From Thiopseudomonas sp. (GTDB lineage: Bacteria; Pseudomonadota; Gammaproteobacteria; Pseudomonadales; Pseudomonadaceae): a stretch of DNA of 64,000 nt. Location of the stretch: the NCBI GenBank assembly GCA_023228985.1, contig JALOAC010000012.1, forward strand, positions 7,056 through 71,055, in the 5' to 3' direction. The stretch's first letter is position 1; every line of letters begins with the position of its first letter. The notes beneath the pieces are model-generated. The model was not told the origin of the DNA, searched no databases, and saw nothing but the letters and a program-made list of their open reading frames with translations. The position numbers were made by a program, and so were the translations under genes. Of the stretch, positions 52,701-59,162 are shown in pieces.

Positions 52701-55361
52701 GTGGGAGTTTGCATCCCCTGGTGTGTTATTGTCCTGACCTTGAGCCTGCGCTGTCAAAAACAGCCCATCAACAAAGGGATCATCCGCTACTGTTACGGTG
52801 AAACGAATAACGATCTGGCCTGGCTTGTTATCCGTATCAGTTCTGTTGCCCAAGCTAAACTTCATGCCATTACTGTTGGCATCAATATCCAATTGCACTT
52901 CGCCACCTGTTGGTAGGACACTCGTATCCATGAGTTTCCAGTGTCCCGCTGCAGGATCAACTGACCCTTGAGTATCTTGCGTCCAGACACCGCTAACATC
53001 GAATACAGGCTTGGGAAGGAATGCATCTAGTTTTAGATCAGCGAAGTCACCGTTACTTAAATCATAAGTGAGCTCGTAAGTCACAGTATCGCCGGGCTTG
53101 ATACCATTCGCGGGCACATCTGTTCCGTTAACTTTAACCACATCCAATTTCATACCGCCGGTAACGATAGCTACTTCTGTATTGGTAGCATCTGTAACTT
53201 CTGAGCCAGCCTCACCGCCAACTTTGACAACATTGCCGCTAATAGTGGCGTTGGTTTTTAGGGTGTCGCCATGCTTAATATCATTTGTCGGGCTTGCTGG
53301 TGCAGAAACAAATTTATCGTTGATGGTTGCGGTGTATTCGATACGGCCAAAGGTTCCGCTGGAGTTGTTAGCACCAAATTTACCACCAGTAAGAATTCCG
53401 GCTTGCAGCCCCTCAGGTAATAAATCTCTAGCAGCTATTAGCGCTGCAGAAACGTTATAAGTACGGGTGATGTCATGTTCTGCGCTGATAGCGGATGAGA
53501 AGTATCCTACTAGAGAGACAGTGTACTCTTCACCTTGGTAGGTAATTGTCAGGACTGGATCTGCTAAAGTATGACCATCATCAATGACATCAGTGATCAC
53601 CACATCTTTGAATTGAAAATAGTCGGACACTTGGAAATCCAACGTATAGTTCAATGTACCGCCTGGTTTATGGGTGCCGGTAACTGTTTTCTGTACGGCC
53701 AAAGACTTAATGGCATGTGAGTACTCAACACCTTCAGGATCATAGCTTTGGTCTCCCTGAGCATCACGAGTGTCCACGGGTATCCAGTGGCCTGTACCAG
53801 ACACTTGGAACTCGGAAGTTGATGCACCGCCGCTATTCGCGTCCAGCACATCTGGGATGTAATACTTAAGAACAACGTCTTTATCGCCCGTAATATCACC
53901 TAGAGCTTTAGTAACATCGCTTCCGGTAACAGGAGTTCCTAAAGCAACACCATCTATATGGGTAACGATAGCGTTATTTGGCACACCAATTTTGAGCTCA
54001 TAACCAGTAAGCGTTTGTCCCGGTGCAACCTTAATATGAGTAGTCATCTCACGCGGGAAGTTAGGTCCAGTAGCTGTCTCACCTTCGGGGCCACTAAAGG
54101 TGTAACTGTAATCAACCAGTGTTGGCGTTATAGTTGTTTCCACATTACTTACATCATCAATAACGCTACCGCCATTACCCAAGGCATTATTACCGTAACG
54201 AAAACCTGATTGCGCTTTGATAGTCAAAGCAGTCCCTAAGTCCGCTTTGTTTGAAACTGTGGCAGAGACTTGTAGCTCCGCAGTCGGCTGACCACTGGTA
54301 AAACTACCAAAGGGGAGTTCAATAACAACCACTTTTTGACCAGCATCTCCTGATAGCTGAAGCGCTGCACCATCGGCACCCGTCGCATAAGGATGAACAG
54401 CCTTACCACTGCTATTTAGCGTAATAATTTGGTAATTAACGGACTCACCTAAGTAAGTAATCGCTCCACTAGCTGCTACATCAATACCATCATCACCATC
54501 AGCGCCTTTAGGTAGGTAGAGGTCGACATAAGGACCAAAACCATCCGCACCTTGGTTTTCAAACGATAACGTGAAATCAAACTTACCACCAATAAGTACT
54601 TCATTGCCTTCTGGAACGTCCATGCTCACAGTTGGCTTTGGCTCAGTACCCAACAACTCCCCATAAGCACCAAACTCAAACACTTCAGCCTCAATAGAAC
54701 CAGTATTGCTTTCTAACACCCAGTCACCGCCTTTATCTGCAGCGCCGGTGGCATTGGTAGAGGCAGCGATATCTGCGCCAGTGAGATGGGCCAGTTCACT
54801 AATAAAAGCCTGACCGGCTTCGCCCTGCGCTACATCACAACCGTAGAGCAAAATATCGGCTTCTTCGGTGAGACTGTTGGACCAACTGCTTAGCTGTTCT
54901 GCTTGGCTGGCTAGGGTGCTGCTATCAACCTGATCGCTGCCCAATGTGAAACTGCCGGGAGTGCCGTGACTGAAAATATGCACCGCTTCAAAGTTTCTGC
55001 CTTTAGCCAGTTCATCACTGATAGCGGCCAAACCTGACTCTTCGCTATCAACTACGCGCACAACCGTGTTTGCAGGCAAATCTGCCAATAGGTTTTGGAA
55101 GCCTTCAACACGGCTATCAATAATAACTAAAGTGGAGGGGCTAGAGCCGCCCGGAACATGCAGTTCATCGCCATTAAGTATGCCGTTGGTATCTGTATCG
55201 TCATGCCCCGCTTCATTTTGATTCTGTTCGGGCTCGGTATAGGTGTCATCAAATGCATCCGCGACAGCAACACCACCAGCACCATCAAAAAGTAAGCGCG
55301 GCTCGAGCGCTATGGCGCGTGATCTGGAGCGAAACATTGAAGAAATATTTTTATTTTGCAT
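46734..55361 (-). CDS. Giant surface/adhesin-like protein with LEPR-XLL motif, DUF4347 and repeat domains
   Basis: 2875 residues. N-terminus: LEPRLL motif (19-24) within a basic stretch, no classical signal peptide. About 75-235: DUF4347, with H132 (IFSHGTPG) and C175 (LLYGCDVAQ) placed like a caspase-type His-Cys dyad. About 240-1830: at least eight DUF11/Ig-like repeats, each with a start like IKPGDTVTYELTY, VDAGDTIEYTITI or VAVGEIVRFRVVM. About 1835-1950: an SdrD-B/Cna-B-like domain (ISGTLWDDTKNRDG...YSFGALPLGDYTI). About 2130-2645: VCBS/cadherin-like repeats (ANDDPNG, AKNDVNEI, ANNDFAETDEDTPVSGNLLTND). The last 180 residues are charged and lack RTX nonapeptides. AAGGT precedes ATG 55361. 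Head of the export cluster. Confidence 0.9.
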   Translation of the reverse strand: MQNKNISSMFRSRSRAIALEPRLLFDGAGGVAVADAFDDTYTEPEQNQNEAGHDDTDTNGILNGDELHVPGGSSPSTLVIIDSRVEGFQNLLADLPANTVVRVVDSEESGLAAISDELAKGRNFEAVHIFSHGTPGSFTLGSDQVDSSTLASQAEQLSSWSNSLTEEADILLYGCDVAQGEAGQAFISELAHLTGADIAASTNATGAADKGGDWVLESNTGSIEAEVFEFGAYGELLGTEPKPTVSMDVPEGNEVLIGGKFDFTLSFENQGADGFGPYVDLYLPKGADGDDGIDVAASGAITYLGESVNYQIITLNSSGKAVHPYATGADGAALQLSGDAGQKVVVIELPFGSFTSGQPTAELQVSATVSNKADLGTALTIKAQSGFRYGNNALGNGGSVIDDVSNVETTITPTLVDYSYTFSGPEGETATGPNFPREMTTHIKVAPGQTLTGYELKIGVPNNAIVTHIDGVALGTPVTGSDVTKALGDITGDKDVVLKYYIPDVLDANSGGASTSEFQVSGTGHWIPVDTRDAQGDQSYDPEGVEYSHAIKSLAVQKTVTGTHKPGGTLNYTLDFQVSDYFQFKDVVITDVIDDGHTLADPVLTITYQGEEYTVSLVGYFSSAISAEHDITRTYNVSAALIAARDLLPEGLQAGILTGGKFGANNSSGTFGRIEYTATINDKFVSAPASPTNDIKHGDTLKTNATISGNVVKVGGEAGSEVTDATNTEVAIVTGGMKLDVVKVNGTDVPANGIKPGDTVTYELTYDLSNGDFADLKLDAFLPKPVFDVSGVWTQDTQGSVDPAAGHWKLMDTSVLPTGGEVQLDIDANSNGMKFSLGNRTDTDNKPGQIVIRFTVTVADDPFVDGLFLTAQAQGQDNNTPGDANSHQAIKKIQLNEPVLEIKHGIVSTTGSGVISGTTGTWQNPGESDQPFTGTVTSIDGINGNITKIDAGDKVTFAAGIINKGGSAAYDIATSTFTVADGFKLIQQDGSDAANLSEANLKVYKGDGALLIKNTHYTVSGAGVITLTNTGPDLAVGRNGTTTVNNGSNILIITYDAVALTTIAAGKATTSSFSVETYAGKENGKDFLLGEAKITDTATAAVSEPSVKIVFKDGSIDNTDSSSASTTGADMVIGETMIYDIVVTLPEGTTHDLNVKALVPDGMRLDTSYNGGTGYEVITTKGTDANQSDALQGNFAGGALGVPTVTGMTGALSADPVFEFGNVTVTDDNTTTNNSFVIRVKLIVANTNSSGSGAANNQDGQTRIPSTSLTYDKGGNTTGADNDKNIAAVGNNSTITIREPKLTIEKTVDTNVDDAGVQSGKVDAGDTIEYTITIKHAANSYDAYDLTFDDTFDSVLGMNTSANWSVMQGTTDISGQFEWVTVDGKDKLQTKANANVDLAKTDTIIIKAQGTTKASVAAKATFDSDATVRWSSIDSTDASVRDANERDGSGGVGIDATVLNNYAAKDGAPVEVNASYTLSRVGGLEDTLAPEDTKDGAQNVAVGEIVRFRVVMQMPEGEIPELSMIPQLGSGYELLSGGATWALVGRTGGIFNVSGEHVVVSSDVPGNIENTLNSTNTQDAANRPGGAATLADGKFTLGTIKNTDTDNSKAEYIVLEFNAIVKNDAANTAGTALNSKVEIHTGTTKLGESNTTIDTVVEPQISAVVKNVVDIAPGAQSGDPHQITVSNTFTTGSTNAAPAYDVKLVEQFPSGSEYTITSVKIGGTSYTVDALPVGVTAVVTGTDSGIELNFEKLEPGTAVEVLYTVKVPTTAEQAGNTDTNATLTWSSLPGDETSANLKFAGAAGGIDGTVTGERIGTETVDANNYLRTDPAGYGTISGTLWDDTKNRDGSIDTGEARLSGVTVTLKWTNPAGAERTLTTTTDANGKYSFGALPLGDYTITAPGDLTVTVDGDEDRLKPRFDADGSANGLGTIEVTLSEGAAQAEQNIGYLQENDAPTVIFTNTAEREFTEGVNTSGDTSVLGTAVNMGAVTIADLELERGLDNYNDTTLIVGRNNAANNGFAGNPDDVLAFDGTKVTVSGANIQVNNITVATFTNVGGLLTITFNSAADAAKVNTVASAITYANSSQHPGVAHGTSYNINLRYSFNDANDDDKQGYGGALTGDATVGVKIIVQNDPPVANDDPNGLLNTHEQPITGNVITGVHKNGSGVESTNGTDTDPDNPGDLRITGILKGETGTPEAVGAGATIIAGQYGTLTINSDGSYSYVLDQNNSDVYGLAKNATLNEEFTYTLSDGDKTDTAKLVITVTGDTPLELGVEFEDHNGTTDGHATVYESGLSTGSEKGSNKHIHKNGKITVTSPTGLQTLEVGNVTFTPEQIKNASQANPLIVTTPLGTLTITGATIKGDPDAPKSVVLTYTYKLDKAANNTQETDEQGLTDEIELVVKDVGDNTASSKLKVYIVDDVPTAKNDVNEILVATGTVTGNVYSNDIIGADGPATSGPVTPVVGHELTYGKLTLNADGSYTYVVNPNHADVIALSGNATLTDTYTYTITDADGDVSTATLTVTIKDNTPPEANNDFAETDEDTPVSGNLLTNDKDPDGDPITVTEITVGGTTTKVPTDGSNITITVPGKGSITVNKNGGYTFTPNPGVIGKIPDIGYKITDGNGGDDTAKLSINVKPGNPPVAPPVTNVPNDGNYSPLGGTPEITRMKGLTDSAVITDPSVFYEGERHDDVRRLPIPLQPIVYVNNEVAMSQQERQTDDMRADSSPAHIQPFAGQSISLAMGLGQDRNLFVSHAVRDTQRTAAGLDSRVTGRLSRVDLSADDMLASNDLRSMQFAQVDADEAEKAKQKRQQAAQVEENEGREDEVALQEFDADDADIFAEQQSVMPVAASFTEQLRGTSKHLPFAAREKNFLI

Positions 55362-55801
55362 AACAATTTACCTTTAGGGGCACAAATTCAGTTTTGCTGG
55401 CATTCAACGAGAGCTCGTTGAGAGCAGTCTGCGCATCACAAACAAGTAGCTTGAACTGCTGGCTCGGCAACAAAAACATAATGAGCGGCTTATTAGCAAA
55501 GTAACCCGTAAATCCCCTTAGATTGTTTGGTGTTTCTTATTACCTTGGGGTTTTTATAACAGGGTTAAGGGGCGCTGAATAATTACCTGAGCTGTCAGGG
55601 CTGTGTTAAAAAACCTGCAGCACTCCCCTCTACTTTTGCTATTTCATACCGTTAACTATAACAACACAAAAAATAAGGGCTTTTGCCAAACGGACAACTC
55701 CATTTTTCAAAGCGTCCGCAAGCATCTTTCACTGAGAAGCAGTTCACATTTTTTAAACTTATTTGAGCAGCATGTTTTTATGAGGTGTTAGTGCTATTTC
55801 T
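55362..55801 (-). promoter_or_regulatory. Regulatory gap upstream of the giant gene, with a relic of the MITE-like element
   Basis: No supported gene in 440 bp. It must hold the promoter of the giant-protein operon and receives the 3' end of the response regulator gene. From 55567 the sequence TTAA-GGGGCGCTGAATAA followed by TTACCTG...GTTAAAAA resembles the left 45 bases of the elements at 56707 and 58884. A possible matching right end (complement GGACACTGAATAG) overlaps the stop codon of the regulator gene. CCCCTTAG and CCTTGGGG (about 55515-55552) form a loose dyad that might be an operator. Confidence 0.4.
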
Positions 55802-56611
55802 CTATTCAGTGTCCTTTGCCATGCCAGTCCGCTGCTCATGTCGATAATCAGACGGCGACATATTCATACATTCTCGAAAAGCAGTAGAAAAGTTGGCAGC
55901 GCTGGAAAAGCCTACTTCCTGAGAAATATCAACGATACTAAAACTGGTTTCTGTTAGCAGGCGACAGGCCTCCTGCATACGCAACTGGCGTAAGTATTCA
56001 AAGGGGGTCATATCCAGTATTTTGCGAAACGCACGGGACAGTTTTCGCTCGTTAACACTGAGCTTGGCGGCAATTTCAGCCAGTTGTGGGGTATTACACA
56101 GGTGAAACTTGAGCTCTTCCTGTGCTGCACGAACCAATACGCTATCGTCATCCATAGGACCGGTGGGCGCGCTTGCTGTTTGAGCATGTTGCGCAGCTGC
56201 TTTGCCCGCTATAGCGAGGTGAACTTCTACCCGAGCCACTACTTCTTCTGGCTCATAGGGTTTAAGAATATAGTCAACACCGCCACAGGTTAAACCAGCG
56301 ATTCGCTTATCCACTTGGGTGTCGGAGCTTAAATAGAGAATAGGGATGTGAGCAGTTGCTTCATTGGCTTTTAAACGCCGACATAGAGCAAAGCCGTCCA
56401 TGCGTGGCATATGCACATCTAAAATAATTAAATCCGGGATTATCGATACCGCTCTGGCGTAGCCTTGTAATCCATCCAGTGCAACGCTAATTCGGTAGGA
56501 TTTTCTACGCAATGCTTCTACCAATAGGCGCAACTGCTCTGGGTTATCATCGATGAGCAATAAACGAGGCCGCTGTGCTTCCTGCTGCATGCTAGAACTA
56601 TCTGTACCCAT
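55802..56611 (-). CDS. Response regulator with AraC-type DNA-binding output
   Basis: 269 residues: receiver domain (about 14-130; LLLIDDNPEQLRLL, phospho-acceptor aspartate in LIILDVHMPRMDGFALCRR, then YLSSDTQVDKRIAGLTCGGVDYILKPYEPEEVVARVEVHL) and an AraC HTH pair (about 170-262; LAEIAAKLSVNERKLSRAFRKILDMTPFEYLRQLRMQEACRLLTETSFSIVDISQEVGFSSAANFSTAFRE). No clear RBS precedes ATG 56611. It lies directly upstream of, and in the same direction as, the giant operon and divergent from the shortened kinase gene. I infer that it receives phosphate from the neighbouring kinases and may control the giant operon. Confidence 0.9.
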   Translation of the reverse strand: MGTDSSSMQQEAQRPRLLLIDDNPEQLRLLVEALRRKSYRISVALDGLQGYARAVSIIPDLIILDVHMPRMDGFALCRRLKANEATAHIPILYLSSDTQVDKRIAGLTCGGVDYILKPYEPEEVVARVEVHLAIAGKAAAQHAQTASAPTGPMDDDSVLVRAAQEELKFHLCNTPQLAEIAAKLSVNERKLSRAFRKILDMTPFEYLRQLRMQEACRLLTETSFSIVDISQEVGFSSAANFSTAFRECMNMSPSDYRHEQRTGMAKDTE

Positions 56612-56706
56612 AAGTTATTTATCCCACATTATTTTTGTTATCAATACTTGCTGTGCGTTAGACAGTTAGACACTGGTGACACCATAGCCAACCGCAACTG
56701 GTTTAA

Positions 56707-56959
56707 GAAGCCTCTGAATAACTACCTGCATAGCTACCACCGCGTTAAAAACGTACTCACAATCTTTAGATTGAACGTGCTTTAGCACGGCCCGAAGGGG
56801 GAGCGAAGCGAATAAAATGCTCATTTACTATGTGTAAACTGCGCTTTTTCGTACGTTTTGACTCGCTAGCGCTCGCCCTTCGGGCCAGCCTTTGGCTGTT
56901 ACTCCCGTTGGTCGTTGCGCCTTGTGTTAGCGTCCTCGGTAACGTTATTCAGAGGCTCC
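56707..56959 (+). mobile_element. MITE-like element, copy 1 (253 bp)
   Basis: Bounded by TTAA on both sides (56703-56706, 56960-56963), with terminal inverted repeats GAAGCCTCTGAATAAC / GTTATTCAGAGGCTCC (one mismatch). It matches the element at 58884 over its full length with about six substitutions and one base indel. Inside, GCCCGAAGGG and CCCTTCGGGC form a further inverted pair. It encodes no transposase. TTAA/TTAG duplications fit the YTAR target of IS5-group transposases, which I infer moved it. It sits in the space between the divergent response regulator and kinase genes. Confidence 0.85.
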
Positions 56960-57379
56960 TTAAATACCATCCAGAAACTAGCGCTTAAAGTTAACCAGAA
57001 AATAGCTATGTTTTTAAACAGAACAACCTCGATTATTTGCTTAACCATCCGTAGTTTGCAAAATTTTAGCTGGTTCGCTTGCTCTTGTCGTCGCTCTGGA
57101 AAAACCAAAACGAGCTGCCACAAATTTTTTACGGCGTAAGGTATGCCTTATTTTATTAATACATGCTCTCAAACTTCCCAGTCAAAACACCTAGTGCGCT
57201 GTATGTGTTTTTATTATGCTTGTGATTATGTCAAAGTAAAGAAATCAAGCCTTTGCTGAACAGACATTTACCTTTGCTAGAACGCTAAAACATCTTTAGC
57301 CCCCTGAGTTCTATTTTGTTTTGCGTAACTAAAGCACTTATTGATTATCGTGCTAATTATTATCATGAGAGCGCTACCT
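56960..57379. other. Gene-free spacer between MITE copy 1 and the shortened kinase gene
   Basis: No supported gene in about 420 bp. A frame that starts inside the MITE and runs to 57139 has no RBS or domain. Similarity to the region upstream of the full-length kinase (61340) begins only at about 57420, inside the kinase signal peptide, so I see no remnant of a TonB receptor gene here. The kinase promoter presumably lies in 57140-57340, which is AT-rich. Confidence 0.4.
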
Positions 57380-58729
57380 ATGTTTTTCAACAATATCTTA
57401 CCTGCGACTTTTGTTCTAACACGCAATACTGTCTGGGTAGTCTCACTGTATCTGAGCTTCGCTTTCACCTCAGCGAGCGCAGCCAGTGTCGATGCAGGTA
57501 AAGTCAGTCAGTGGCAGCAGATAAGTCCTGCACTTGTATTTGGTGGGTTTCTTATCAATTTGGCTTTATTCGCTGGCTGGGTAATTTATGCGGGCTTGCA
57601 GCGTAGGAAAGTGCGCGAGCAGGATTTACGTCTAACCGAAGAAGTCGCACGACAAACTAAGGCGTTAAGCGAGGCGTTGCAGTACGCCGAACTAAAACAC
57701 CGCCAGCAAACACAGATTGTTAGTTATATAAGCCACGATTTGCGCGCGCCTTTGGCGACCATCGCCGGCTACGCCAAGCTGATGAAACGCAGCATCAATA
57801 ACGATGATAAGAATCGATTAAAACTTCAGGCCATTACCCGCAGCGTTGAATGTCAGCTGGATTTGATTGAGTATATTCAGGGTTATGCAGCGGCAGAGTT
57901 AAACCCCATAGATGAGGCATCAGAAGCAATTTCGTTAACTGTTTTTCTCGATGAAATTGCTCAATATGCAACCACGCTAGGTAGGTCGCAAAACAATAAC
58001 TTCCATATCAAAGTAACGCAGCGAATCCCTAAAACTGTATATATAGACTGTTTGCGCGTGCGTCAGGTGCTGCTTAACCTGTTATCAAATGCGGCAAAAT
58101 CCATCCGCAATGGTGATATTTATTTGGAGCTAACCGCCACTGAGTTTGAGTCGCATTGGCGACTGCATTTTAGCGTCAGTGATTCTGGGATAGGTATAAA
58201 CCCGGAGCAACAAGCGAAAATTGCCCAAGGATTTGACCAACTCAAAGAAGGCAACAAGGGTGTTAATGCAGGTTTGGGGCTGGGTTTGTATATGGCGCAA
58301 AGCATTTTGCAGAAAATGGGTATTGAACTGAATTTAGACAGCAATCCTGATTTGGGTGCTAGATTCAGCTTTGGGCTGAAGGTGCTGACTGATGAGCAGG
58401 TTGTCGACTGGACGCCACCTCAGACTGTGCCGCTGGACACAACTGAGCTGCCTTTATCTCACGAGCTTAATGCACCTGCCCAGACGGGTGCACAGCCAGC
58501 TAATTATGCGGGGCTAGAATCTATGCCGTCTTTAGCTAGTCGCCAAGAGCTGGCAAGCATGGCGCGCAATGGTTTACTGACTGAGATGGAAGATTGGCAC
58601 AGCAGTATGCTCGCACAGTACGGCTATTGTGTTGAATATCTAAGCAAGATCCAAGACGCCATCAGCCGCCTCGACCTTCATGCAGTGGAACAGCTCGCGC
58701 TTAATCCTTCAATCCCTCGCCGCAGCTAA
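57380..58729 (+). CDS. Shortened histidine kinase lacking its sensor region
   Basis: 449 residues from ATG 57380 (GAGAG eight bases upstream; frame open from 57341). A signal peptide (about 1-34, ending SASA) is followed by ASVDAGKVSQWQQ and then at once by the last membrane helix (about 49-75, GGFLINLALFAGW), coiled coil, HisKA with H119 (YISHDLRAPLATIAGYAKL), N-box LLNLLSNAAKSIRNG, DSGIGI and GLGLGLYMAQ, and a tail of about 115 residues. Aligned to the kinase at 61340, it lacks that protein's residues about 38-376 (extracellular and 7TM sensor domain), joined in frame. Catalytic boxes are intact, so it may be a constitutive or partner-dependent kinase. Confidence 0.87.
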   Translation: MFFNNILPATFVLTRNTVWVVSLYLSFAFTSASAASVDAGKVSQWQQISPALVFGGFLINLALFAGWVIYAGLQRRKVREQDLRLTEEVARQTKALSEALQYAELKHRQQTQIVSYISHDLRAPLATIAGYAKLMKRSINNDDKNRLKLQAITRSVECQLDLIEYIQGYAAAELNPIDEASEAISLTVFLDEIAQYATTLGRSQNNNFHIKVTQRIPKTVYIDCLRVRQVLLNLLSNAAKSIRNGDIYLELTATEFESHWRLHFSVSDSGIGINPEQQAKIAQGFDQLKEGNKGVNAGLGLGLYMAQSILQKMGIELNLDSNPDLGARFSFGLKVLTDEQVVDWTPPQTVPLDTTELPLSHELNAPAQTGAQPANYAGLESMPSLASRQELASMARNGLLTEMEDWHSSMLAQYGYCVEYLSKIQDAISRLDLHAVEQLALNPSIPRRS

Positions 58730-58883
58730 CCTTAACCCTGCTGCATGCTGTAATTATTCGTTGCCATAAGTTTTTTATTAATCTGAAAAGCTTTTATTAT
58801 TCACATTTACTGTACGCTGGGTTAATAGAAAACCGTAATAATATAGCCGGCTAAAGCAGACATAATTGCAGCCGAAACATTAG

Positions 58884-59135
58884 GAAGCCTCTGAATAACT
58901 ACCTGCGTAGCTACCACTGCGTTAAAAACGTACTCACAATCTTTAGATTGAACGTGCTTTAGCACGGCCCGAAGGGGAGCGAAGCGAATAAAATGCTCAT
59001 TTACCCTGTGTAAACTGCGCTTTTTCGCACGTTTTGACTCGCTAGCGCTCGCCCTTCGGGCCAGCCTTTGGCTGTTACTCCCGTTGGTCGTTGCGCCTTG
59101 TGTTAGCGTCCTCGGTAACGTTATTCAGATGCTCC
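58884..59135 (+). mobile_element. MITE-like element, copy 2 (252 bp)
   Basis: Same element as at 56707, about 97% identical, in the same orientation. It is bordered by TTAG on both sides (58880-58883, 59136-59139), a different 4-bp duplication from copy 1, which shows independent insertion rather than duplication of the locus. Right end reads CAGATGCTCC (one change). It lies 27 bases ahead of the TonB receptor start, so it may carry or disturb that gene's promoter. Confidence 0.87.
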
Positions 59136-59162
59136 TTAGCATTCTTACTTAGTAGCCGGAAA

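Noticed and set aside
46773..54209. Many plus-strand frames of 60-160 residues opposite the giant gene
   Set aside because: They are antisense shadows of a repetitive reading frame: rich in Leu, Ser and Val, without starts supported by an RBS.
40905..55361. Reading the cluster as an ordinary type I secretion system
   Set aside because: No ABC ATPase gene is present in the window and the substrate has no RTX repeats; an ATPase elsewhere in the genome cannot be excluded.
56915..57139. Frame beginning inside MITE copy 1
   Set aside because: It begins in the repeat (the same start occurs in copy 2) and continues into AT-rich spacer without an RBS or family match.
57380..58729. Calling the short kinase a pseudogene
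   Set aside because: The frame is intact across the junction and all kinase boxes are kept, so it is listed as a coding gene with a note on the missing sensor.
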